Source: an uncultured Granulosicoccus sp.
GTDB lineage: Bacteria > Pseudomonadota > Gammaproteobacteria > Granulosicoccales > Granulosicoccaceae
Reading direction: 5' to 3'
Assembly (NCBI GenBank): GCA_938016235.1
Contig: CALLPU010000522.1
Coordinates: forward strand, 1-15,309
Length of the DNA: 15,309 nucleotides
The notes beneath the pieces are model-generated. The model did not search any database and was not told where the DNA came from. It saw only the letters and a program-made list of their open reading frames with translations. Made by a program: the position numbers and the translations under genes. Of this stretch, positions 9,388 to 15,309 are shown piece by piece. The stretch's first letter is position 1, and each line of letters begins with the position of its first letter.

Positions 9388-10824
9388 ATGGACAACCTGC
9401 AGATCGCGACACCCGAGATCTTTCTGCTGGCGGCCACCTGTGCGGTGCTGGTCGTCGGACTGTTTACGCAAGCCAAATCGAACACCGTTTACTGGTTGTC
9501 CCAGTTGACGCTGGTCATCACGCTGATCATGTCCTTGACGCAGATCGGCGATGACGCAACCACCGGATTCAGTGGTGCCTATACGGTTGACTCACTCAGT
9601 GCGAGCCTGAAAAGCTGGGTGTTGATTATCGCCATCGGCATATTTCTGTATTCACGTGACTATGTGGGCTCACGAAAAATAGCGCGCAGTGAGTATTTCG
9701 TACTGGGCCTGTTTGCCGTGTCAGGCATGATGATCATGGTGTCGGCCACGCACATGCTCACCGTGTACCTTGGGCTGGAATTGCTCGCGCTGTCACAGTA
9801 CGCGATGGTTGCCTTGCATCGCGACAACAGCGAAGCGTCAGAAGCTGCCATGAAGTATTTTGTGCTGGGTGCGCTAGCCTCAGGCATGTTGCTGTACGGC
9901 ATGTCGATGATTTACGGCGCCACTGGCTCCCTGAACCTGAATGTCATCGGAGACATACTCGCCGGCAACTCCGAATCAATGTCTGCGGAACGTACCATCG
10001 GTGCCCGGTTCGGCCTGACGTTCCTCATCGTGGGTATTGCGTTCAAGCTTGGTGCTGTGCCGTTTCACATGTGGGTACCGGATGTGTACGAAGGGGCACC
10101 GACCTCTGTCACCATGTTCATATCCACTGCCCCCAAGATAGCGGCTTTTGCGATGCTCATTCGTTTGCTGGTAGGTGGACTGGAAACGCTCCATGCGGAC
10201 TGGCAGCAGATGCTGGCCATCATGGCGGCCCTGTCGATGGTGGTGGGTAATCTGATTGCCATTGCACAAACCAATATCAAGCGCATGCTGGCCTACAGCA
10301 CAATCTCGCACGTGGGCTTTCTGCTGATGGGCATTGTGGGCACTACTGCAGAGGGTTATAGCGCCTCGATGTTCTATGCCATCACGTATGCGTTCACAAC
10401 GCTGGCAGCGTTTGGCGTGTTGCTTGCCGTGTCGCGCGAAGGTTTTGAGGCTGATCAGCTGAGCGACCTGGCCGGACTGGGCAAGCGTAATGTATTACTG
10501 GCTACGGTCATGATGCTGGCAATGATCTCGCTCGCCGGTGTTCCGCCTGCGGTTGGGTTCTACGCCAAGTTGTCAGTGCTTCAGGCAGCCGTGGGTGCCG
10601 GGTTTACCTGGCTGGCGATTCTGGGTGTCATCATGTCGGTGATCGGGGCGTTCTACTATCTGCGCATTATCAAGCTGATGTTTTTCGATGATCCAACAGA
10701 CACCGCTGAAGTTCGACCGGCTGGGGATGTCAGTGCGGTGCTGGCGATTAACGGCGCTGCCGTTCTGGCACTGGGTATCGCGCCGGGGATCATCATGAGC
10801 GCGTGTATTGCCGCGTTCGGTTAA
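9388..10824 (+). CDS. nuoN: NADH-quinone oxidoreductase subunit N
   Basis: NuoN (478 residues; ND2 homologue) is the third antiporter-like subunit, closest to NuoK and NuoJ in the membrane arm. E131 in YLGLELLALSQYAMVAL is the helix 5 glutamate. The helix 7 lysine is in FKLGAVPFHMWVPDVYEGAPT, and a further lysine is in STAPKIAAFAMLIRLL. IKRMLAYSTISHVGF is the usual signature of the second half. Start ATG is seven bases after the nuoM stop, with a weak TGAG at the stop codon as possible ribosome site. It is the last gene of the operon; no intrinsic terminator with a U-tract is visible in the 87 bases before the convergent gene. Confidence 0.96.
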   Translation: MDNLQIATPEIFLLAATCAVLVVGLFTQAKSNTVYWLSQLTLVITLIMSLTQIGDDATTGFSGAYTVDSLSASLKSWVLIIAIGIFLYSRDYVGSRKIARSEYFVLGLFAVSGMMIMVSATHMLTVYLGLELLALSQYAMVALHRDNSEASEAAMKYFVLGALASGMLLYGMSMIYGATGSLNLNVIGDILAGNSESMSAERTIGARFGLTFLIVGIAFKLGAVPFHMWVPDVYEGAPTSVTMFISTAPKIAAFAMLIRLLVGGLETLHADWQQMLAIMAALSMVVGNLIAIAQTNIKRMLAYSTISHVGFLLMGIVGTTAEGYSASMFYAITYAFTTLAAFGVLLAVSREGFEADQLSDLAGLGKRNVLLATVMMLAMISLAGVPPAVGFYAKLSVLQAAVGAGFTWLAILGVIMSVIGAFYYLRIIKLMFFDDPTDTAEVRPAGDVSAVLAINGAAVLALGIAPGIIMSACIAAFG

Positions 10825-10911
10825 TGCCGATCCGAAGGGGCCGCTCAGGTTTGAAAATCGGAGCCGCAGCAATCAGCTTACGTTCACGCGTTGGTTAAGA
10901 CGGCGCTGGTA
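10825..10911. other. Convergent gap between nuoN and the exostosin gene
   Basis: Eighty-seven bases between two convergent stop codons. Short complementary segments exist, such as CCGAT (10827-10831) with ATCGG (10857-10861), but none forms a compact GC-rich stem followed by a T run on either strand. Termination here may be Rho-dependent, or the two transcripts may overlap. Confidence 0.4.
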
Positions 10912-11931
10912 CTAGCGTGAGAAAAGTCGTCCCAGCAATGTGTTGAGCAGCGACTGCTGACTAGTGTTCAAGCGCTGTGCGCCTGGCAGACCTGCGGGCG
11001 GTTTGAGCCAGTTGCGAGCCTCTTGAGCGAGAACAACGCGCCATTTGTGAGCCGCTACTTTTAGCGAATGTTCCGGTACATTGGCTGACCGACTGATATT
11101 GTCGATGGCGGTGCCGAGTGTGTTGAACAAGGTATCTGGCGAGTAGGTTGACTCCCAGGCTGCTCTGGCCGCCTGGCTACGATCCTGCCATTCAGGCTCC
11201 AGTTCTCTGAGTTTTCTGGGGATCGACGCAATATCCCATTCGGGAATCCTGACAGCAAAACTCCAGTCGATCTGTGGAGGAGGTACCCAGGAATCCGAAA
11301 TGATGACCGGAATACGTCCGGCTTCAATCGTTTCGTACAGCCTGAGTGACGCCGGGCCGATGCCGCGTGGGCATAGTACGAATTGGCTTTCAGCCATCGT
11401 ATCCCTGTACAGCTTCTGATACGCGTATTTGGACGTCTGAGCCGGGTTCCAGGTGCAGAAATTCGAGGTGTCCACGATGTTGGCGCGTGGGTCAGCAATG
11501 GATAAAAGATCCTTGCGCACTGAATGACTGTTGGAACCGACAAACGAGAACAGCCATTTTCGTGGTGTGTCCTGAGTATGGATATTCTGAATACCGGTGT
11601 TTGATACGTTCAAGTAGGGGAACGCCACATAATCACTGTAGGAAGACATCCTTGCCGACAGACTGCAATACACGCCAGGCAGCAGGGGCCAGGCCTGATC
11701 CATCTCGTTGTACATGTACACCTTTTCAGGGTACTGCTTGACCAGTGAGTGCTCCATCAGGCGCTTGAACTGCATGTCATGGAACTGGGTGTTCTCGATG
11801 AACACGATGGCATCGGCCGCTCTCGGCTCGCGGACCAGCTGGTGATGGCCGTGAACGTCCATGTCATACAGCTCGCGTACCCGATCGAGACACGAGTGAC
11901 TCCGGTACGCAGATGTCAGAAACAGTTTCAT
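10912..11931 (-). CDS. Exostosin family protein (GT47-like glycosyltransferase)
   Basis: A 339-residue soluble protein with no signal peptide or membrane helix. The C-terminal half carries the exostosin (GT47) signature: SQFVLCPRGIGPASLRLYE (residues 182-200), then IEAGRIPVIISDSW (202-215) and a PPxxxDW motif (217-223), where the donor-binding site of such enzymes lies. Upstream, FSFVGSNSHSVRKDLL (128-143) matches the region that often opens the domain in bacterial members. Such proteins usually add a sugar to a surface polysaccharide; donor and acceptor cannot be told from the sequence. Start ATG at 11931 gives MKLFLTSAYRSHSC; the ribosome site is weak. It is isolated: convergent with nuoN and divergent from the lipoprotein gene, with no polysaccharide cluster in view. 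Confidence 0.8.
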   Translation of the reverse strand: MKLFLTSAYRSHSCLDRVRELYDMDVHGHHQLVREPRAADAIVFIENTQFHDMQFKRLMEHSLVKQYPEKVYMYNEMDQAWPLLPGVYCSLSARMSSYSDYVAFPYLNVSNTGIQNIHTQDTPRKWLFSFVGSNSHSVRKDLLSIADPRANIVDTSNFCTWNPAQTSKYAYQKLYRDTMAESQFVLCPRGIGPASLRLYETIEAGRIPVIISDSWVPPPQIDWSFAVRIPEWDIASIPRKLRELEPEWQDRSQAARAAWESTYSPDTLFNTLGTAIDNISRSANVPEHSLKVAAHKWRVVLAQEARNWLKPPAGLPGAQRLNTSQQSLLNTLLGRLFSR

Positions 11932-12344
11932 TCGACCCGTCTAAATTGTAATGTTCCCATCAAAATACCACTATACGCCTCGAAAATAGAGGGTATTGTT
12001 ACCAAAATTGAGACGGCAGGCCGCCATGCCAGGCAGCGGGGGCTGAGTGAGTGCTCTTTGATGCATCCGACGAACGTGTTGCCTGAACGTGTGTTACCTG
12101 CAAAGTAGTGTAGGAGTCGAGAGAGGAATTGCTCGATTTGGTGCCATTTCCAGCTGAATTGACCGGCCTGTAGCTAGGGTGATTTTACAAATGCGCAATA
12201 TATTTCCGTGTTGTCGGGCAAATAGTTCCGGTCGCGCGTGACAACTTGGTCAAATTGATCAGAAACAAGAAGATGGCCAGAGAAACCCAATGCAGAGTTC
12301 GGTAAGGTTTCCGCAGTCAACAGCGAAGGACAGCCACGATTACC
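11932..12344. other. 413-base divergent intergenic region
   Basis: It separates the minus-strand exostosin gene from the plus-strand lipoprotein gene and should hold both promoters. I see no convincing gene in it. For the lipoprotein, TTGACC (12159-12164) and TATATT (12199-12204) resemble promoter elements but are 34 bases apart and do not pair with proper spacing. For the exostosin gene, a minus-strand TACAAT lies just before the start without a matching -35 box. Other structure: tandem imperfect repeats GAACGTGTTGCCT (12072-12084) and GAACGTGTGTTACCT (12085-12099), and a near-palindrome TGGTCAAATTGATCA (12247-12261) that could bind a regulator. Confidence 0.5.
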
Positions 12345-13340
12345 ATGCAACTCTCCAAGAAACCATCTCTACCGAAACGGATTTTTCCGCTAGCAGCGCT
12401 CAGCCTAGCCATTGTCTTTGTCTCCGCGTGCAGTAGCTCCAGCAGTACAACGCCGGAAACGACTCCACCTGATGATGATCCGACTCAGACGCCCGGTGGA
12501 CCCTCAGTAACGCCACCTGATACCGCCACCATGTTTCCAGACGATACGGATAACGATGACCGGCCAGGGATGATCGTGACCGGTATGAACGGGATGGATC
12601 CGCGTGACGTTGTGTCGCCCTGGCTGGCGAATGTGAGCCTGTTTCGTCTGGATTCTGAAACGCCAGGCACCGGGGACGGGCGCGTAGCGCTATTGCAGTA
12701 TTCGGATGATTTTCCGGTGGCCAGACATATCGAATTCTTTGAAGAAAGTCTGGACACCTGCGACATTCGAGATCCTGACGTACCTCAGCCTATTGGTGGT
12801 GGGGGAGGTGGTGGATCGCCACCGCCACTGCTCAGCGGCGGTACAACGGTTGTGATCAATACGCCGTCTGGCCCCTGGTTTACGTATGACAGGTCTCTGG
12901 ATGACGACGGTGAGCCCATCTACCGAACCGACAATCAATTACCCAGCGCCTTGCCACAGGGAGCCACACTTTCCATACCCGGTGATGCGTTTCCCACGGT
13001 AGCTGCGCACCCGTTGTATGAGCCGGATGCGCCGGTCAGACTACTACCCGACAGTGAATTTGTTGTGACACCTGATTCCGCGTATTCCTGGATTCCGGGA
13101 AGTAGTGGTTTCACCTACGCGAAGATCAATTTACTGGCTTACGATACAGACGATAACTTCCAGGGTTTCTATGTGACTTGCTATGTGGAGGACGATGGTG
13201 AGTTCACGATGCCTGCTGCAGTAGTCGACTATGTTGCCAATACAGAATATCTGCTCGTATCGCGCTACTCGCGCAATTACACGCGGTTGGATCTGGTCAA
13301 CGGCATTGTGATTTATCAGGACGTCGAGGTGGCCGAGTAG
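12345..13340 (+). CDS. Orphan lipoprotein with low-complexity linker and glycine tract
   Basis: A 331-residue protein I do not recognise. The N-terminus is a lipoprotein signal: basic residues (KK, KR), hydrophobic core PLAALSLAIVFVSA, and lipobox VSAC with lipidated C29. Ser at +2 favours the outer membrane. Residues 30-75 form a Ser/Thr/Pro/Asp-rich flexible linker (SSSSSTTPETTPPDDDP). The body is acidic and beta-strand-like, with a glycine run G151-G157 followed by SPPP, which looks like a hinge between two parts. After the signal only two cysteines remain, C139 and C279, one on each side of the hinge; they could form a disulfide. The gene is single, with AAGGA (12326-12330) 14 bases from the ATG, farther than usual. 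Function unknown; a surface or periplasmic binding role is a guess. Confidence 0.75.
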   Translation: MQLSKKPSLPKRIFPLAALSLAIVFVSACSSSSSTTPETTPPDDDPTQTPGGPSVTPPDTATMFPDDTDNDDRPGMIVTGMNGMDPRDVVSPWLANVSLFRLDSETPGTGDGRVALLQYSDDFPVARHIEFFEESLDTCDIRDPDVPQPIGGGGGGGSPPPLLSGGTTVVINTPSGPWFTYDRSLDDDGEPIYRTDNQLPSALPQGATLSIPGDAFPTVAAHPLYEPDAPVRLLPDSEFVVTPDSAYSWIPGSSGFTYAKINLLAYDTDDNFQGFYVTCYVEDDGEFTMPAAVVDYVANTEYLLVSRYSRNYTRLDLVNGIVIYQDVEVAE

Positions 13341-13368
13341 CGCAATAATGAGGTGGCCGAATGACGCA
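13326..13368 (+). repeat. Short tandem duplication over the lipoprotein gene end
   Basis: GAGGTGGCCGA at 13326-13336 (coding for the last residues before the stop) recurs at 13350-13360, displaced by 24 bases. Similarity continues beyond with 16 of 19 positions identical (through CGCA). The second copy lies just downstream of the TAG stop. This looks like a decayed local duplication of the 3' end, perhaps by slippage or a past insertion event. Confidence 0.5.
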
Positions 13369-13396
13369 CCGGTCAATCGACAATTTTTGAACTATT

Positions 13397-13409
13397 TAGC
13401 CTTTGGCTA
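13397..13409. repeat. Inverted repeat between two TTGAAC copies upstream of tRNA promoter
   Basis: TAGCC TTT GGCTA is a perfect 5-bp inverted repeat. It is flanked by two TTGAAC copies (13387-13392 and 13410-13415), the second being the -35 box of the tRNA promoter. It has no following T-tract, so it is a poor terminator for the lipoprotein gene. It could be a binding site beside the promoter, or chance. Confidence 0.35.
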
Positions 13410-13438
13410 TTGAACCTTATGTGTTTGCGCCTTATACT
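13410..13438 (+). promoter_or_regulatory. Sigma-70 promoter of the tRNA-fMet gene
   Basis: The -35 box TTGAAC (13410-13415) and -10 box TATACT (13433-13438) are separated by exactly 17 bases. The -10 matches consensus in five of six positions, the -35 in four. The bases after the -10 (CCGGCGG) form a GC-rich discriminator, as is common at stable-RNA promoters under stringent control. Expected transcription start near 13445 leaves a leader of about 12 bases before the mature tRNA. Confidence 0.75.
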
Positions 13439-13456
13439 TCCGGCGGTCAGCACAGG

Positions 13457-13533
<77 letters not shown>

Positions 13534-13566
13534 ATTAGTTCCATAGCTGAGATAGTTGATCAATTT

Positions 13567-13590
13567 AGCCCCTGAAAACGGGGCTTTTTT
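13567..13590 (+). terminator. Rho-independent terminator after tRNA-fMet
   Basis: AGCCCC (13567-13572) pairs with GGGGCT (13580-13585) around a seven-base loop, followed by an uninterrupted T run (13585-13590). It lies 34 bases after the tRNA CCA end and has the textbook form for the plus strand. On the minus strand the stem is followed by TAAATTG rather than a T run, so it would be weak for hipA. Confidence 0.88.
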
Positions 13591-13600
13591 GTGCGTGTTG

Positions 13601-13640
13601 AAAAATTTCTGGCGCGTTCTCGATTAATGGACCAGCGCCA
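13601..13640 (-). terminator. Possible terminator of hipBA on the minus strand
   Basis: Read on the minus strand, TGGCGC and GCGCCA (13635-13640 and 13610-13615 on the plus strand) can form a six-pair stem with a 19-base loop, followed by GAAATTTTT. It starts about 21 bases after the hipA stop. The loop is long, so the terminator may be weak. Confidence 0.35.
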
Positions 13641-13661
13641 ATCAGGGCTGCGGATATTTGA

Positions 13662-14921
13662 CTAGTCGAGAAGTGAGAAAGGATTTAGAAATTGCCGCTT
13701 CCAAAACAGTTTCTTGTCCACTTCGCTGAGTGCGGCGGTGTCGCAAACTGCATCCCAATGCTGCTCGATGGTCTGTGTAATATGGGCGAAGATTTCGCGG
13801 GCGCTATCATCGGACAGCAAGAAATGTCTTGCGGCGCTCAAGCAAGTCTTTAGCTGGCTTAGATTGTTGTTGCCAGATATCAGCATGGCCTGTGACGCTT
13901 CGTTGCCGGCGCGCCCTTGTGGGCAAATGTCATAGGCGGGCGTCAAGGTCAGTTCCTTACCGTTCCAGAAAGCGGCATGGTTGCGAGCATGGTCGTCATT
14001 GTTGCCGCTCAGAATATTGAAGACAAGCCGGGAATACAGTTCTCTGAGCGTGTCCTTCGGATCCGTAAAACGATGACGAATGATTTCAGCGAACGTCTCG
14101 TAACTGGCATACCGCGCCATCATGTCATCAAGACCGAATAAGGTCAGCGCTGAGACCATTGATCTGCGTGACCAGCCTTCTCCTTGTCGCAGCCGGTCAA
14201 AGCGCTCAATCAGCAGGATGTCCTTGTTTGCAGCCTGAACCAGTTTTACTGGTGCGACATTCAACCCGGCAAGTGTCGCCAGTTTCATCGCGATGAATTC
14301 AGCTTTAACCACACTGTAGAGGTCAGTGCTTGAAGAGAACTTGGCGACATACTTTTTGCCTTGATCCTGAATCAGGGCTTTGGGGCGTGCACCGCCGATA
14401 GAACTGCCATGAAACAGTGCCTGATCAAGTTCGGGGGTAAGCGATACCCCTTGCTCAACTCGTTCAGCGGACTCCAGCAATTCCTCCAGGGTGACGTTTT
14501 TCGCCGAACGCGGCTCATACGTTGTCGGTGAAGGCTGAAAATCGAGCGCACCAATGCGATCGGAACCGGACTCCAGCAGATAAGTCAGTTCATCCAGCTC
14601 GGCGGTATCGGTACCGGCACCCTTGCGACCCAGCTTCTTGTTGATGATGACCCGTCGCCCCCAGGCGTCAGGGGCGGCATCCCGAATACAGCCCGGCATG
14701 ATCAGCCCTTCTGGCAGGGGCAATGCTCCGGCCTGGAGTGGCAACTCAGGTTCATAAATTGACATTGCAGGCGCTTGATCCCTAACACGCTCCAGATAGC
14801 TCTTACCGTAGTTGAACAGGACGTTGCCGTTTTCGGCTTCCAGCCTTCCCGCCACTACTGGCTCAGTCTGATGAGGTAGCCAGATCCATACAAAGGCTTC
14901 TTTGATGTCGCTAGAAGTCAT
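13662..14921 (-). CDS. hipA: HipA-type serine/threonine kinase toxin
   Basis: A HipA-family kinase (419 residues from the ATG at 14921; E. coli HipA has 440). In E. coli HipA phosphorylates glutamyl-tRNA synthetase and causes growth arrest and persistence; the target here is unknown. Numbering from this ATG, the HipA N-terminal (couple_hipA) domain covers about residues 10-110. The kinase core follows: P-loop-like HGSSIGGARPKALI (about 171-184) with S174 aligning to the autophosphorylated S150 of E. coli, ATP lysine K194 (YVAKF), catalytic D309 with N314 in NNDDHARNHAAF, and metal-binding D331 in YDIC. All appear intact, so an active kinase is likely. The start overlaps hipB by 11 bases; a GTG one codon earlier (14924) is the alternative. 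The length shows it is not the split HipBST type. Confidence 0.9.
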   Translation of the reverse strand: MTSSDIKEAFVWIWLPHQTEPVVAGRLEAENGNVLFNYGKSYLERVRDQAPAMSIYEPELPLQAGALPLPEGLIMPGCIRDAAPDAWGRRVIINKKLGRKGAGTDTAELDELTYLLESGSDRIGALDFQPSPTTYEPRSAKNVTLEELLESAERVEQGVSLTPELDQALFHGSSIGGARPKALIQDQGKKYVAKFSSSTDLYSVVKAEFIAMKLATLAGLNVAPVKLVQAANKDILLIERFDRLRQGEGWSRRSMVSALTLFGLDDMMARYASYETFAEIIRHRFTDPKDTLRELYSRLVFNILSGNNDDHARNHAAFWNGKELTLTPAYDICPQGRAGNEASQAMLISGNNNLSQLKTCLSAARHFLLSDDSAREIFAHITQTIEQHWDAVCDTAALSEVDKKLFWKRQFLNPFSLLD

Positions 14922-15243
14922 CACGTACCGCTTTTTTCTTCGCTTTTATCCGCTGTGGCAGCAGCGCGACCTTGTCCCGTGTGTGCTCGATATGTTTTGA
15001 GAGCGGCAGGTTGTCAGGCTCAAACAGTTTTACGCCCACCAGGGTGGCGACTTCAAAGACTGAACCAATGGCACAGCTCATTTCGCCGTTCTCGATTTTT
15101 TGCAGTGTGGTTCTGGAGATGCCTGCGCGATCTGCCAGATTCTTTTCAGACCACTGGCGCTGCTTACGCCCCAGCTTGATCTGCTCTCCCATGAGAACAG
15201 CGGCTTCTTGAGCGTATTGAGAGTAGGTTCGTTGCTTTGCCAT
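14911..15243 (-). CDS. hipB: HipB-type XRE antitoxin and autorepressor
   Basis: A 110-residue XRE-family helix-turn-helix protein. The DNA-binding domain covers about residues 18-75 (GRKQRQWSEKNLADRAGIS, then SRTTLQKIENG as recognition helix), ending with VATLVGVKLF. The C-terminal tail is basic (PQRIKAKKKAVR) and may contact HipA or DNA. HipB proteins bind and neutralise HipA and repress their own operon. The ATG at 15243 is chosen over a GTG at 15252 because AGGTG (plus strand 15250-15254) sits six bases before the ATG and contains the GTG itself. The gene ends 11 bases inside hipA, which is usual for coupled toxin-antitoxin pairs. Confidence 0.9.
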   Translation of the reverse strand: MAKQRTYSQYAQEAAVLMGEQIKLGRKQRQWSEKNLADRAGISRTTLQKIENGEMSCAIGSVFEVATLVGVKLFEPDNLPLSKHIEHTRDKVALLPQRIKAKKKAVRDDF

Positions 15244-15266
15244 TTTCAGCACCTGACGTAAAAAGA

Positions 15267-15309
15267 CTGTTTAAATGGACATTAGAGTATCTAATGGTCA
15301 ATTTAATAG
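15267..15309 (-). promoter_or_regulatory. Operator and promoter region of hipBA
   Basis: The core is a perfect dyad, CATTAGA GTA TCTAATG (15280-15296), with imperfect symmetry extending outward to 15267 and 15309 in an AT-rich context. It lies 37 bases before the hipB ATG and fits a HipB binding site. On the minus strand TTGACC (15301-15296) resembles a -35 box overlapping the dyad, but no good -10 lies at 16-18 bases. Alternatively GATACT inside the dyad may be the -10, with its -35 outside the window. Either way, repressor binding would block transcription. Confidence 0.65.

Noticed and set aside
10816..10861. Possible terminator hairpins after nuoN (TTCGG/CCGAA and CCGAT/ATCGG)
   Set aside because: Stems are only five pairs with long loops and no T run follows on either strand.
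11749..12108. Plus-strand open frame of 119 codons overlapping the exostosin start
   Set aside because: Most of it is antisense to the clearly coding exostosin gene; no family-like sequence and no ribosome site. Treated as a shadow.
12290..12345. ATG at 12290 opening a short frame upstream of and into the lipoprotein gene
   Set aside because: It runs in another frame over the signal-peptide region, has no Shine-Dalgarno and no recognisable product.
12795..12815. Glycine-codon run as a possible phase-variable repeat
   Set aside because: The run mixes GGT, GGG and GGA codons and is short, so slippage by a clean repeat unit is unlikely.

Overview
The window carries the distal two thirds of a respiratory complex I operon (nuoF partial through nuoN), then a short accessory stretch with an exostosin-type glycosyltransferase and a secreted lipoprotein, an initiator tRNA gene, and a HipBA-type toxin-antitoxin pair. 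Gene content, the gene order F-G-H-I-J-K-L-M-N, the short 163-residue NuoI and the tRNA sequence fit a proteobacterium, most likely a gammaproteobacterium. A marine or environmental lineage is a guess; the sequence does not fix the genus.

Region 1 (1-10824, + strand): nuoF is cut by the left edge. nuoG, H, I, J, K, L, M and N follow in the same direction with gaps of 0-87 bases, so they are almost certainly one transcript whose promoter lies upstream of the window. F, G and I are the NADH- and iron-sulfur-bearing parts of the hydrophilic arm. H, J, K, L, M and N form the membrane arm that pumps protons. Three genes use non-ATG starts (nuoJ GTG, nuoL GTG, nuoM TTG). The largest gap, nuoF-nuoG, holds two perfect inverted repeats, one beginning on the nuoF stop codon.

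Region 2 (10825-13340): an exostosin (GT47-like) protein on the minus strand converges on nuoN. A divergent orphan lipoprotein is separated from it by a 413-base intergenic region. Neither has polysaccharide or envelope-biogenesis neighbours here.

Region 3 (13341-13661): a tRNA-fMet(CAU) gene with its own promoter (17-base spacer, GC-rich discriminator) and a clear intrinsic terminator. It has all initiator hallmarks but a T1/T72 mismatch where C1/A72 is the usual bacterial form.

Region 4 (13662-15309, - strand): hipB and hipA overlap. A strong palindrome upstream of hipB is the likely autoregulatory operator. In several gammaproteobacteria nuoN is followed by tRNA-fMet, rimP and nusA. If that is the ancestral order here, the glycosyltransferase/lipoprotein pair and hipBA are insertions on either side of the tRNA. 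I found no clearly new system; the most unusual points are the initiator tRNA mismatch and the accessory insertions around it.
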